Below the pieces are notes generated by a model that made no database searches, was not told the DNA's origin, and saw only the letters and a list, made by a program, of their open reading frames with translations. From the NCBI RefSeq assembly GCF_022024275.1, contig NZ_CP091804.1, positions 3,118,501 to 3,182,500 on the forward strand: a stretch of DNA of 64,000 bases. Reading direction: 5' to 3'. Position numbers and translations under genes: made by a program. Shown piece after piece: positions 1 through 9,896 of this stretch; the stretch's first letter is position 1; every line of letters begins with the position of its first letter. This DNA is from Sphingopyxis sp. BSN-002 (lineage in GTDB: Bacteria > Pseudomonadota > Alphaproteobacteria > Sphingomonadales > Sphingomonadaceae).

Positions 1-16
1 AAGGGCGGGTTCCGGG

Positions 17-3000
17 CTACCATTTGAGCTCTCCCGCCCGCCCGTCGGAGCCCCCGACGTGATAGCCCCAGCGTTCCCAGGGGTTGTTCGAATAGGCCAT
101 GTCGCGGATCGACTGGCCGACCGACTGGTCGACGAAGGGCGACGCGATCAGCCCGATGATCGCGCCGACGACCAGCCATGCGACATAGGTGATCTGATAG
201 ATCGGCCCGAAGATCCGGCTTTGCGTGATGTGCAGCGTTTCGTGATAGAGGAGGTCCGAACCCTGATCGGGATACCGCCCGCGCATATTGCTGATCACAT
301 TGCCCGCGGTGAATGCGGCCTTTCCGTCGATCGAAAAGCCGCGATCATATACTTGCCGGTTCTGGCGTTCGCTCCACTTGGCTTGATAGCTTCCAGGCGC
401 AGCGATCGAATTATAGATGTTCGACAGATTGCCGAGCGACGTCCCGAGGAGGCCCCAGGTCGAGTCGGCAAGGAAAGCGATGAACCCCGTCCCGCCGCCC
501 CAGTCGTAGATGCCGCGCGCGCCGGTATAGAGGCCGTTTATTCCGCCCATGATCCCGCCGAAGATCGCCCCTGCGGGCCCGCCGACGAGGAAGCCCGTGG
601 CTGCGCCGAGCGCTGCGCCGATCGTCGTGGTGAGCGCGGTCTCCAGCCCGATCAGCAGGCTTTCGCCGAAGGATTTGCCGCGCGCGATCCCCGAAACGAA
701 GCCGACAGTGAACCCGACCGCCGCGACGACGGCGGCAACGATGAAAAAGAAGCGCCCCGTCGGGTCCTTGAAGTCGACCGGGTTGTTGACCGCGTAGCTA
801 TAGACATGGAACCCCTGCGGGACGCTCGCGGTGAGCGAGGGATTTTCCAGTATGTACCAGTCGGGTGACAGGAAGCGCCCGAGCGAAGCGGAATAGATGC
901 GCGCGCCGATGCGCTGGATGCCCAGCGACGCCTCGCGCTCGATACCAAGATAGCGATCGAGCGCGCTGCCATCGTCGACCGCCAGCCCGAACGGGGTATA
1001 GCGCTGCTGCGCAATCGGCGTGCCGGCATCGTCAATCTGAAGCAGCACCGATCCCTGATGATCGCTGACCTGGTAGGCGGTGCGATCGGCCTCGCCGGGA
1101 GCGCTGCGGATCGTCGCGATTGCGCGGTCGGAGAGATAGACATGGCGAAGCGCGAAGCCGTCATGCTGTTCGAAGAGGCTGCCGATCGCGCGCATCGAGG
1201 TCACCGCACCGCCGCTGTTGCGATCGACCTGCGCGACGCGGCCAAGCGGGTCGACGACATAGTCGACGACCGGACCGCCGCTTCTTTCGGCGCGGGTCAG
1301 CCGGTCGAAGAGGTCGAAGCTGAGATTTGTCCCGTCACCGAGGCCGGTTGTGTGGCCGCGCGCATCATAGTCGAAGCTGCGCGGGCCCCCGGGGCCGGTA
1401 GTGCCGGTCAGCCGCTCCGGCCGCATGCCATCGGCATAGGCCATCTGCGTTCCCGTTTCGCCGCAGGTCCGGATGTTGCCGATTGCATCATAGCCGTAAT
1501 CGACCTGCCGGACGGGAGGGCCCCCTTCGCTGGTCGATATCGCCATCGAGGTGAGCCGCCGCGCGCCGTCGAAGCCGAAGCGGCTGACGCGCAGATCGCC
1601 GGGCATCCGGTCGCGTATCGCGATGCAACCGCCGATCGCGTCGCGATCATAGGCGATGCTGCGAAGGGCAGCCCCGTCAAGCGTGACGTCGAGGCCCCTG
1701 ACGCGCCGGTCTTCGCGGGTCGTGACGACGGTCACGCCGTTCGCGAGCCGGTAGCTTTCGACGGCGTCATCGGCGTCATAGAGGATGTCATCGACGACGC
1801 CGTCGATTGCCGTGACCCGTCCGCCACTGTCGAGCGTTTGCTCGACACGTGCGCCGTCGGGATGGACGATCGCGGTGATGTCGCCGCCAAGCCCGTATTC
1901 CCATTGTACTTCGAGCGCTTCGCCGTTCACCGTCACCCGCTCGGCGCGCGTCCGGCCCAATCGCGTATAGCGATAGTCGATCCTCGAGGCCGGCTCGACG
2001 ATCGCGGTAAGGCGCCCGGTCGTGAAATCGGCGTCGGGCGTCGCTGCATCGGCATATTCATAGCGGCGCAGCGTTGCGCCGCCGCCGGTGATCGCGATGG
2101 GCCGCCCGATCGGATCATAGGCATAATCGAGCATTTGCCCGTCGGCGAGCTTCAGCGCGACAATCCGTTCCGCGGCGTCGCGATGATAGTCGCGCGTGCC
2201 GGCCTCGCGCGATGCAATGCGAATCGCTTCGCCGGCGGCGCCATAGGTGTAGGCGATCCGCGTCTTGCCATCGCCGTCGAGTACCGCCTTGATCCGCCCG
2301 TCGAGCGTCAGGTCGTAACTTGTGACAGCGGCAACCGCGGGCTCGATCCATTCGGCGATGCGCCGGATGCGTCCCTGCGCGTCGAAGTTTTCGGTCCGCG
2401 TCCTGGCCGGTGCGCTGGCGGTACCCTCGAAGCGGGTCACCGTTGCCGTGTCGCGCGCCGCCCGGAACAGGCTATCGCCCGGGCCTGCGCGTTCGATCAT
2501 ATGTCCGTTCGCATCATAGCGCGTCCGCTCTTCGGCGGCATCGATCGATTGCGGCGCGAAGCCGAAGCTCGTCACGAAGCGGTCGGCGAATGTCGCCGAT
2601 ACCAGCCCGCGGACGTTCTGGCGCACCTCGTGCCGGCTGACGAGGCGCGGCGATCCGTCGGCCGCTGCGGGTCCGTCGCCGATCTCCTGCGCGCGCTCAC
2701 CGAAACCGTTGAAATAGACGCGGCCGTGGCGGACGTCTGCAGCATTCGCCGGATCGCGGGCGCTTTCCGGCGTCAGTCCCGCTTTTCGCGGCAACCATGA
2801 TAATGTTGCCACGGGCAGCACGTCGATCGCGGCGTCCCACAGCGCCACAAGCTGCTCGTCGCCTGCGTCGCCGAGTTCATATTGCGCCGCCGGCCGGCCG
2901 AGCGGATCGCAGACATAGCGTGTCCTGCGCCCGTCGCTCGCGGCGATTTCCGCGGGCTCTCCCGATACAGGGTCGAAACTGTACGTCACGCGGTGCCCGA

Positions 3001-5869
3001 CGGCGTTGACCTGTTCGACCGGATAGAGTCCGTCGTCGTCGAACGCGATACGCGTGGACTGTCCCAGCGCGTCCCGCTGTTCGACGATATTGCCGCGTGC
3101 ATCGCGCCGGACGCGAAAGGTGGTCGCATACCAGCCCGGTTCGCCGCCCGCAGCCTCGCGTTCGAAGCCGTCGGCTGCCATGTCGCGCCCGCCCAGATAG
3201 CCCGCGGGAGTCGCCGCGTCGCGAAGATGCAGCTCGCGAACCCGCGTCGGCAGGCCTTTTTCGGCCTCACCGAGTGGCAGGCCGACAAACGCCGCGCCGT
3301 CATAGTGGGTTTCGCGCAGGCGTTCGGTGCCGCCAGCGCCGCTGACCTGCTCGCGAACGGGCAATTTGACGAGCCAGGCGGGCGAAGGCGCGATGAAGCT
3401 CGAACGTTCTTCGCTGACGATTTCGGAATCGGGCTGGCCCTCGAAGAAAAAGCGGCGGCGCTTGCAGCCGGCGTTGCCCGCGCTGTCATGCTCGGAATAT
3501 TCGGTTCGCTCGATCCGGTCGGCGTCGGTTTCGCCGATCTCGCGCTGCTCGACGCTCAGGAGCCGCGGGACGAAGACGAAGCCGTCCGCGCCGTCGTGGA
3601 CTTGCACCGCTTCCCACTGCTGCTCCGATCGCATGCAGAGCCGCTCGCCATCCTCCGTGACTTCGTGGATCTCGAGCGCGGCGAGCGATCCGCTCAGCGC
3701 GCGCTGGCGCTGGCGTTCACGCGGCTCGGGCATTTCGGGCTCGCCCTGGAAATAGCGATATTGCTGGCGGAGCGTTGGAGCGGAATCGTCGCCGATCAGC
3801 CGCTGTTCGACGTCGGCGAAGCCGCGGAACTCGCGCTCGATGCCGTCATAGACGCCGTCGCGATACACAAGCTCGGTGCGCCGCCGGTTGTCGAGGATCG
3901 TATCATGCTCGTCGATAGCGGTGACGACCGGTACCGGAAAGGGCAGGCTTCCCGTCCAAAGGCGCCCGGCCGCGCGATCGGCGATCCGCATTGCCGTGGT
4001 GCTGGCATAGGCGATCGTCGTCACGCCGCCCATGCCGTTGTCGATCGACGTCAGCAGATAGGGTTTGGTGCCATTGTCGAAACGGAGAGCCGCCGCGCCC
4101 GCACCCTCGGGGGTGGTTGAGGGCTCGGCCCACACGAGGCTCGCCATGCCGTCGCCGAACAAGTCGAGCGCGATCGGCGGCGTGCCGTGCCGCGCGATCG
4201 CGACCGGAAGCTCGATCGCGCTGCCGAAACCGGTGCCGCTGCAATTGAGCCAGACGGTGGTGCCGTCGTCGCCGCAATAGACGAGGTCGGCGCAGCCATC
4301 CCCGTCGACGTCCAGCAGCAACAGCCGGTCTTCGCGATATCCGGCGGGGAAGGCGGGCGGTGCGTCGAGCAGGACGCGCGCGCCGAAACGCCCGTTGCCG
4401 AGATTGGGCCAATAGCTCGCGTCGCCGCTGCGGATCAGCACCATGTCCTGCAACCCGTCGCCGGTCATGTCGGCGAGCCGTACGCCGCGGTCGCCGAAAC
4501 TGACATCGGGAAAGAGCTCGAGATCATGCTCGCGGTCGATGACGCTGGTATCGGTCCAGCCGACGCCCGGCTGATGATGATGCACGACGATATGGTCGCG
4601 CATTGTGGCGATAAGGTCGGTCACGCCGTCGCCGTCGATATCGGTAAGGCGCGTCTGCGGGCTGGCGAGCGCGATGCCGGGAGCGCCGTCGAAGATCAGC
4701 GGTCGGTCGCCGAAGCCGCCCTTGCCGTCATTCTCTACCGCGAGCTGGAGCGGCTGGTCGGCGACGAACAGGTCGGCGCGGCCGTTGCCGTTGAGATCGG
4801 CGAATGCGACATCCTGCTGTGCGAGGCGCAGCGCGGCCGGCACCGCGTCGATCAGCGTCGGGCCTTCGAAATGACCGTCGCCGACGTTACGCCAGAGGCG
4901 AAGCGCGCTGCCGCTGTCGTGCAATATATCGGGCAGGCCGTCGCCGGTCATGTCGACGAACTGTGTGTCCTGATCGGCGATGCCGGGCGGTGTCATCGTC
5001 CCGGTGAGCCTCCGCCACTCCCATGCCGCCAGATCCTGGCCGGAGTAAGCGAAGGTCAGCGGCGGTAGCGCGGCATTCTTGCCGCCGCGTTCGGCTTCCA
5101 GCGCGACGCGGGCGAGCAGCGAGCTGCCATTGGTGGCGCGCTCGTAAGTCAGCGAATAGGTGCGCAGTAAGGTCGGCGCCGCGCGCTCGCTGTGCAATGC
5201 GATCGATTTCGCGCGGCGATCGAGCGTGCGGAGAAATCCCGCGCGGCCGTTGCGGATGAGGTCGGGGCGATCCTCATAGTCGATGACCAGGCTGAACACG
5301 CTCCAGCGCACGGCCTTGATCAGCAATCGATTGCCCCGGCGTTCATAGTCGAAATGCATTTCGTTACCTGCGGCGTCGACTTCGCGTTCGATCAGCCAGG
5401 CAAAGACACGCCCGCCGTCGGCCTCGCGCGCTTCCTCGCTCGTGCCGAGGAACAGCGTCGACCCCGTCCCCGTCTTGATGCGCCATCCGTCGCCGTCGCG
5501 CTCGATCAGCCAGTTCAGCGTGTCGACCCGCGGCCGGAAACGGCCGTCGCCGACATCGACCAGCACTTCGGCGCCGCCGAGAACGAAATTGTCGGCGTCG
5601 GTGTAGGTCGGCAGGCCACGATCGGTGCGCCGTTCGATGCGCGGCAGTTCGAGCCGCCAACCGAGCCCGAAGGGCCCGTTCCCGCTTCCCGTGCCATAAT
5701 CGAGTTTGAGGTCCGGACGCATCTGTCCCGCGCCGAGCGGCATGGGCAACGGGACCGAGAAGGACCCGCTGCCGCGCACGAGGTCGGGCTGGAAGCGGTC
5801 CCCGAGCGGCGAGACGCCGCCGCCCGGAAGGCCGGTGATGCCGGCCGCTGCTCCTGAATCGGCGCGCAT
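17..5869 (-). CDS. Tc-toxin BC-type fusion: SpvB/TcdB plus RHS shell with HExxH C-terminal domain
   Basis: 1950 residues. The N-terminus matches the SpvB start of TcB proteins (SPLGDRFQPDLVRGSGSFS, then GNGPFGLGWRLELP). FG-GAP/VCBS-like repeats with DxDGDGxxD motifs follow at about residues 300-560, then the TcdB middle region and a long series of RHS/YD repeats. The RHS core ends near residue 1706 with GARIYSASLGRFLSPDW and a DPTGR motif; in known TcC proteins the core cuts off the toxic C-terminus after this region. The last ~244 residues are variable: a Gly/Ala-rich hydrophobic stretch, then HETLHITQ (about 1876-1883) and NPWERWGY (about 1930-1937), a pattern seen in gluzincin-like zinc peptidases. 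Canonical TcB and TcC are usually separate genes; here they form one chain. The gene starts 1 nt after the TcA-like stop, with GAGGAG inside the upstream gene acting as ribosome site, so the pair is translationally coupled. No signal peptide is visible. The enzymatic activity is inferred only. Confidence 0.85.
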   Translation of the reverse strand: MRADSGAAAGITGLPGGGVSPLGDRFQPDLVRGSGSFSVPLPMPLGAGQMRPDLKLDYGTGSGNGPFGLGWRLELPRIERRTDRGLPTYTDADNFVLGGAEVLVDVGDGRFRPRVDTLNWLIERDGDGWRIKTGTGSTLFLGTSEEAREADGGRVFAWLIEREVDAAGNEMHFDYERRGNRLLIKAVRWSVFSLVIDYEDRPDLIRNGRAGFLRTLDRRAKSIALHSERAAPTLLRTYSLTYERATNGSSLLARVALEAERGGKNAALPPLTFAYSGQDLAAWEWRRLTGTMTPPGIADQDTQFVDMTGDGLPDILHDSGSALRLWRNVGDGHFEGPTLIDAVPAALRLAQQDVAFADLNGNGRADLFVADQPLQLAVENDGKGGFGDRPLIFDGAPGIALASPQTRLTDIDGDGVTDLIATMRDHIVVHHHQPGVGWTDTSVIDREHDLELFPDVSFGDRGVRLADMTGDGLQDMVLIRSGDASYWPNLGNGRFGARVLLDAPPAFPAGYREDRLLLLDVDGDGCADLVYCGDDGTTVWLNCSGTGFGSAIELPVAIARHGTPPIALDLFGDGMASLVWAEPSTTPEGAGAAALRFDNGTKPYLLTSIDNGMGGVTTIAYASTTAMRIADRAAGRLWTGSLPFPVPVVTAIDEHDTILDNRRRTELVYRDGVYDGIEREFRGFADVEQRLIGDDSAPTLRQQYRYFQGEPEMPEPRERQRQRALSGSLAALEIHEVTEDGERLCMRSEQQWEAVQVHDGADGFVFVPRLLSVEQREIGETDADRIERTEYSEHDSAGNAGCKRRRFFFEGQPDSEIVSEERSSFIAPSPAWLVKLPVREQVSGAGGTERLRETHYDGAAFVGLPLGEAEKGLPTRVRELHLRDAATPAGYLGGRDMAADGFEREAAGGEPGWYATTFRVRRDARGNIVEQRDALGQSTRIAFDDDGLYPVEQVNAVGHRVTYSFDPVSGEPAEIAASDGRRTRYVCDPLGRPAAQYELGDAGDEQLVALWDAAIDVLPVATLSWLPRKAGLTPESARDPANAADVRHGRVYFNGFGERAQEIGDGPAAADGSPRLVSRHEVRQNVRGLVSATFADRFVTSFGFAPQSIDAAEERTRYDANGHMIERAGPGDSLFRAARDTATVTRFEGTASAPARTRTENFDAQGRIRRIAEWIEPAVAAVTSYDLTLDGRIKAVLDGDGKTRIAYTYGAAGEAIRIASREAGTRDYHRDAAERIVALKLADGQMLDYAYDPIGRPIAITGGGATLRRYEYADAATPDADFTTGRLTAIVEPASRIDYRYTRLGRTRAERVTVNGEALEVQWEYGLGGDITAIVHPDGARVEQTLDSGGRVTAIDGVVDDILYDADDAVESYRLANGVTVVTTREDRRVRGLDVTLDGAALRSIAYDRDAIGGCIAIRDRMPGDLRVSRFGFDGARRLTSMAISTSEGGPPVRQVDYGYDAIGNIRTCGETGTQMAYADGMRPERLTGTTGPGGPRSFDYDARGHTTGLGDGTNLSFDLFDRLTRAERSGGPVVDYVVDPLGRVAQVDRNSGGAVTSMRAIGSLFEQHDGFALRHVYLSDRAIATIRSAPGEADRTAYQVSDHQGSVLLQIDDAGTPIAQQRYTPFGLAVDDGSALDRYLGIEREASLGIQRIGARIYSASLGRFLSPDWYILENPSLTASVPQGFHVYSYAVNNPVDFKDPTGRFFFIVAAVVAAVGFTVGFVSGIARGKSFGESLLIGLETALTTTIGAALGAATGFLVGGPAGAIFGGIMGGINGLYTGARGIYDWGGGTGFIAFLADSTWGLLGTSLGNLSNIYNSIAAPGSYQAKWSERQNRQVYDRGFSIDGKAAFTAGNVISNMRGRYPDQGSDLLYHETLHITQSRIFGPIYQITYVAWLVVGAIIGLIASPFVDQSVGQSIRDMAYSNNPWERWGYHVGGSDGRAGELKW

Positions 5870-5870
5870 C

Positions 5871-8800
5871 TCAGATCTCCTCGGCGACGAATGCGAACCC
5901 GTATTCGAGGCCCATCTGGATATTGTGGATGCGATCGAACTTCAGCGTGCCGCCATCCTCCAGCGGTGCCCCGCCGACGATCTCGACCTTCCAGTCGCCT
6001 ACCGGCGATCCGTTCGCGAGACCGGCGAGCGTGGCAGCTTCGCTCGACACCGACCCGTCGGCTGCGGTGGTCGCATTCCCCGAACTGCCGTTCGGCGCCG
6101 TGATCCTGAGTTCGATCCCTTTCGCCGGAACCCCGGCCTTGGTGACGACGCGGAAATTGACCGACGCTGTCGAGAAATCCTGCTGGTTGAAGGGCAGGCG
6201 GTCGCGGCGGAAGGCGAATGTGGCAGCGCCGTCCTTGTAGAGCCCGTACCAGCTTTCGGGGAAGTCGAAGCGCAGGTCGAAATTGCGCAGTTCGGTGAGC
6301 TCGCCCGGACGAACGGGACTCGACAGCACCGTCTTGCGCAGCAGCGGATCGAACTGTGCGGTGTAATAGATGACCAGGTTGACGTCGAAGATTCGCGCAT
6401 AATCGAAATCATTGCTGCGACGTGGCAGGTGGAGCTTCCACGTGGTCGCAAGGCCCATGCCCTGGAACAGTCCGCGCAGGCCGACCTCGGGCGTGTAGAT
6501 GAACAGGTCGCCGCGCACCGTGAAATCGGAAAGCGCCATCGTGTCGACCTGGTGCACGCGCTTGTTCGTGCCGCGGCTGCGGGTGCGATAGCTCGTTACC
6601 CCGCCGCAACGGACCATGCCGTTGATCCCCTCGGGCGGGAGCAACCCGGCGAATTCGACTTCTACCGCTTCTATCCGTTGATTGTGGAAGCCGGGATGCA
6701 GCCGGTCGAACTCATAGAGATCGGTTTCGAGCTCCAGCACGCCGGTGCGACGGAATTCCTCGAACTGCGCGGGGAAATTGTGCGCGATCGAAATCGTATC
6801 CTTGATCCGGCTGTTCTTGCGCGTGCGTCCGGTGATGGCCTGATAGGTAAAGGCGTCGATGTCGCGGATCAGGCTGTCGCCGCCGAGCAAGGACACCGAC
6901 CCGCCGGTCGACGCGTTGACCATCGCATGGCCGTAGCCGTTCTTGATCAGCGACAGGTTGGTGTCGTTCTCGAAATTGAATGCGCGCTGCATCAGTTTGG
7001 CGAGGCGGATTGCATCATGGAGATAGGCGGTCGAGATGCCGCGCATGACCCACGCCATCTTTGCCCACACCTCCGGCGTGAACATCTCGCTGTCGAACGC
7101 GTCGAGCGATTCCTCGGCCATCGCCGCGCGCTCGGCGCTTGCCTCGGCGGCGATCTCGGCAACGCGCAGCCGCGCTTCGGCGGCGTTCAGCATTTCCTGT
7201 GCGATATCGACCGCGCCGGCGAGGTCGGCGATATTGTCGTCCATCTTGGCAAGTTCATATTCGCGCGTCCGCCGTCCCGAGCGATAGGTCTGCGCTGCCG
7301 CGAGCAGCGGGCCGGCGCCACGGATCGTCTCGCCGTTGTCGAGCCGGTCGGCGAGCGCAACGACGGTATTGAACATCGCGGACTCGCCGCCGCCGAGCGC
7401 CTGCGCTGCCGCCGACGCCCATATCTGTTGCCAGCTCGCCTCGGCATAATCGTCGCGCTGACGCTTGGCATTTTCCTTCCGTTCTTTGGCGAGGTCGAGG
7501 GCGGCGGCGGATGCGTCGACATCCTCCTGTGCCGCTTTCACCGCTTCGAGCTTCGCCTCGGTCTCCGCCTTCGCCATCGCGACCATCGTTTCGAGTTCGC
7601 GGCGCGTCGCCGTTTCGGCCTCCTGCTGGGTAGTGAAGTTGACGAACTCGCGCTCGGCCTGGATCGCGCTCTGCGCGAAGCCGCGCGCGACGCCCTGCAG
7701 ATATTCGAACGTATGGATCGGCGAGAGAAGCGTGCCGAAGAAGTCGAGCCCGTCGAGAATCGACTGCATCCGGCTCGCCGCGGTCAGCACATAATAGCCG
7801 ATCTCGGAATTGGAACCCGGCGTTCCCGATCCGATCGCCGCCAGCCGCGCTTTCGCGATCGCAGCCGGTCCTGACAGCTTTTCGAGCTTGTAGAGGAACG
7901 AGCCGGCGGGGGCATCGAAGTCCTCGGTGACGAACTTCTCGTACTGCGCCTTGGCGGCCTCGATCTTCTCGTCGCGATAGAGCGAGTCACCCCATTGCAT
8001 CACATTCGCGGCGAGCTTCAGCCAGACCGCCGGCGCCTCGTGCGCCTTGTTCAGATATTTGTACGACGCTGCCTGCCTGTAGGAATCCTCGGCCTGCGCA
8101 TAGCGGCCGAGCGCGTGCAGGGCGTCACCGATCTTCATCGTCAGGACGAAGCTGTAGAGATGGTTGACATACAGGCTGGCCGACGCGCCGTCGGTCATGT
8201 TGACGATCAGGTCGGAGATGTTCGTTGCGGTGATGCGGACGTCGTAGATCTTGGCCATGACCATGTCGGCCGTCGGCCCCTTGCCGGGCGAGACCTCGAA
8301 AGCGACGGGGCCGGCGGCGCTGCCGACGCCGACCTTCCAGCCCTGCGCCGCCGCTTCGCCGCGCGCCACCATCGTCCACCCGCTGTCGTCGGCGCGCGAG
8401 CGGACGGCGAGGACGTCGCGCCGTTTCTCGGCAATCGCCGCGGACACGTCGCGCGAGCGCGGCGTCGCGCCCCCGCGTTCGATCCGGCCGGCGCCGATTC
8501 CTCCGCTCCCGACGAGCGCTGCGGCATCGGTGAAGAGCTGGTCGGCGCGCCGCGCGTCGGTGTCGGCCAGTCCGACCGCCGCGACGTGAAGAGCCTGCGC
8601 CTGGCCTTGCTTGTCGCGGGCACGCGCAAACAGCGCGGCGGCTTCCTCGGCAACCTCGCTGCCTTTCGCGACGTCGCCGGCCTGGATATGCGCGGTCGCC
8701 AGATTGAGCGCGATAGACGCCTGCGTTCCGGCGCTCGTCCGCCCCGTAGCGCGGCGCGCGGTCTCGAGCAGTTCGATCGCGCCGGCCGCACGCCCTTCGG

Positions 8801-9299
8801 CGATCAGCCCCGCGGACCGTTCGAGCGTGTCGGTTATCTCGTTCGATCCGGCCGTCTGGAATCCGGCGAGGCTGTACAATTTGAAGTCGTCGGTCAGCGG
8901 CGGAAGGGTGACCGTCGTCAGCAGCCCGCCGGGCTTTGTTGAGGGCTGCGCCGCGTCGAGAAGCTGGACGCCGGCCTGCATCATCCCGGCCTCGATCGCT
9001 TCGGATACAGGCAGCAGCGGCGATGTCGCGACCGAATAGAGGATGGCGTTGAAATTGGGCGCGACCTGCGAATAGAGAAGCGCGCGTGCCGCCTTGTAGT
9101 GCGTCAGCGCCGCCTCATAGCTTCCCGATTTATAGGCTTCGTCACCGTCGCGGATACGCAATTTTGCCTTGGCGAGGACGGCGTTGGCCTTGTCCTGCGC
9201 GGTCGGACCGGTGGCGGCGCCGATGATCGCGATCAGGTCGGGACGAAACTCCATGACGGGTGTGACGGTCAGGAAGCTGCTGGCTTGGAGGGCTTTCAT
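5871..9299 (-). CDS. Short divergent TcA-like toxin subunit with TPR-like N-terminus
   Basis: 1142 residues from ATG 9299, which has GGGAG about 8 nt upstream; the open frame extends further but with protein-unlike sequence. The N-terminal half (about residues 40-480) looks like TPR helices (GDEAYKSGSYEAALTHYKAA; LGRYAQAEDSYRQAASY). A long Ala/Glu-rich coiled-coil region follows at about 530-760. The C-terminal third resembles the TcA end that binds TcB: LLGGDSLIRDIDAFTYQ, then FRRTGVLELETDLYEFDR and PGFHNQRIEAVEVEF, then FPESWYGLY. Canonical TcA is about 2500 residues with receptor-binding and neuraminidase-like domains; none of these is evident here. In Tc toxins, TcA forms the pentameric translocation channel on which the BC cocoon docks. 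The next gene being a BC fusion supports the assignment. Whether this short form makes a pore is unknown. Confidence 0.72.
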   Translation of the reverse strand: MKALQASSFLTVTPVMEFRPDLIAIIGAATGPTAQDKANAVLAKAKLRIRDGDEAYKSGSYEAALTHYKAARALLYSQVAPNFNAILYSVATSPLLPVSEAIEAGMMQAGVQLLDAAQPSTKPGGLLTTVTLPPLTDDFKLYSLAGFQTAGSNEITDTLERSAGLIAEGRAAGAIELLETARRATGRTSAGTQASIALNLATAHIQAGDVAKGSEVAEEAAALFARARDKQGQAQALHVAAVGLADTDARRADQLFTDAAALVGSGGIGAGRIERGGATPRSRDVSAAIAEKRRDVLAVRSRADDSGWTMVARGEAAAQGWKVGVGSAAGPVAFEVSPGKGPTADMVMAKIYDVRITATNISDLIVNMTDGASASLYVNHLYSFVLTMKIGDALHALGRYAQAEDSYRQAASYKYLNKAHEAPAVWLKLAANVMQWGDSLYRDEKIEAAKAQYEKFVTEDFDAPAGSFLYKLEKLSGPAAIAKARLAAIGSGTPGSNSEIGYYVLTAASRMQSILDGLDFFGTLLSPIHTFEYLQGVARGFAQSAIQAEREFVNFTTQQEAETATRRELETMVAMAKAETEAKLEAVKAAQEDVDASAAALDLAKERKENAKRQRDDYAEASWQQIWASAAAQALGGGESAMFNTVVALADRLDNGETIRGAGPLLAAAQTYRSGRRTREYELAKMDDNIADLAGAVDIAQEMLNAAEARLRVAEIAAEASAERAAMAEESLDAFDSEMFTPEVWAKMAWVMRGISTAYLHDAIRLAKLMQRAFNFENDTNLSLIKNGYGHAMVNASTGGSVSLLGGDSLIRDIDAFTYQAITGRTRKNSRIKDTISIAHNFPAQFEEFRRTGVLELETDLYEFDRLHPGFHNQRIEAVEVEFAGLLPPEGINGMVRCGGVTSYRTRSRGTNKRVHQVDTMALSDFTVRGDLFIYTPEVGLRGLFQGMGLATTWKLHLPRRSNDFDYARIFDVNLVIYYTAQFDPLLRKTVLSSPVRPGELTELRNFDLRFDFPESWYGLYKDGAATFAFRRDRLPFNQQDFSTASVNFRVVTKAGVPAKGIELRITAPNGSSGNATTAADGSVSSEAATLAGLANGSPVGDWKVEIVGGAPLEDGGTLKFDRIHNIQMGLEYGFAFVAEEI

Positions 9300-9896
9300 T
9301 CGGATTCTCCCATGCATTGCGGATCGCGCGCGAAAGTACGCGCGGGATGGATGTCGGTGATGCAACTGGACCCTGCGGTTCGGGAGGGTTCGCCGACGAA
9401 GGCAATCTGGCCCGCAGGCGCATTGCGCGCCCGCAGCGAGTGGCCAGACCGCCACGATATCGTCAGTCGAAGAAGTCCTCCGCCCGTCTTGCCCCAGACA
9501 TGGCAAGGGGGCAGCGAGTCTGATTGGACGAAAGCGTCACGGGCGCTAAGCCGTTCAGAATCAGCGACGAAAAATTCGATGTGTCAGCCTGATACAAATC
9601 AACGCCGCGAGAGTTTGGCGGCGATGCCGTCCGGCCGCTTGCCCGTTGCACCATGCTTGCCGAAAAGCCTGCAACGCTCACTTCATATTATGCACCACCG
9701 GAAGCAAGCCGTCTGTCGTTGGCCGGCAGGTGATTGTCGGGCGCCCTGCAATTCGCCAAGAGCGGCAAAATCCGCGGATCCGGATGGGATGAGGTCCGGA
9801 GCGAAATCATGGCGTCATCCTGTGGCCGCGAAAAGGCGGGCCGCAGGGCTGAATATCTCACTAAATATCTGAATTTATGCCATAATATGGCTATGA
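9300..9896. other. Intergenic stretch between tRNA-Leu and the toxin locus
   Basis: About 600 bases without a convincing gene. Short open frames on both strands have no protein-like composition or ribosome sites. The part next to the tRNA (about 9850-9896) is clearly more AT-rich than its surroundings and holds a direct repeat of AATATCT. The promoter of the toxin operon must lie here, but no clear -35/-10 pair was found. No integrase or tRNA 3'-end duplicate was seen. Confidence 0.6.
9879..9891 (-). terminator. Small hairpin after tRNA-Leu
   Basis: A perfect 13-base palindrome, GCCAT-AAT-ATGGC, sits 5 nt beyond the tRNA 3' end, followed on the minus strand by ATAAATT. It could end the tRNA transcript, but the stem is only 5 bp and there is no real T run. 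Confidence 0.35.

Noticed and set aside
1058..7874. Three plus-strand frames of 412-722 codons under the toxin genes
   Set aside because: Low-complexity Arg/Ala/Asp sequence antisense to clearly coding SpvB, RHS and TcA regions.
9463..9681. 72-codon minus-strand frame between tRNA and toxin genes
   Set aside because: No ribosome site and no recognisable protein features; left as intergenic.
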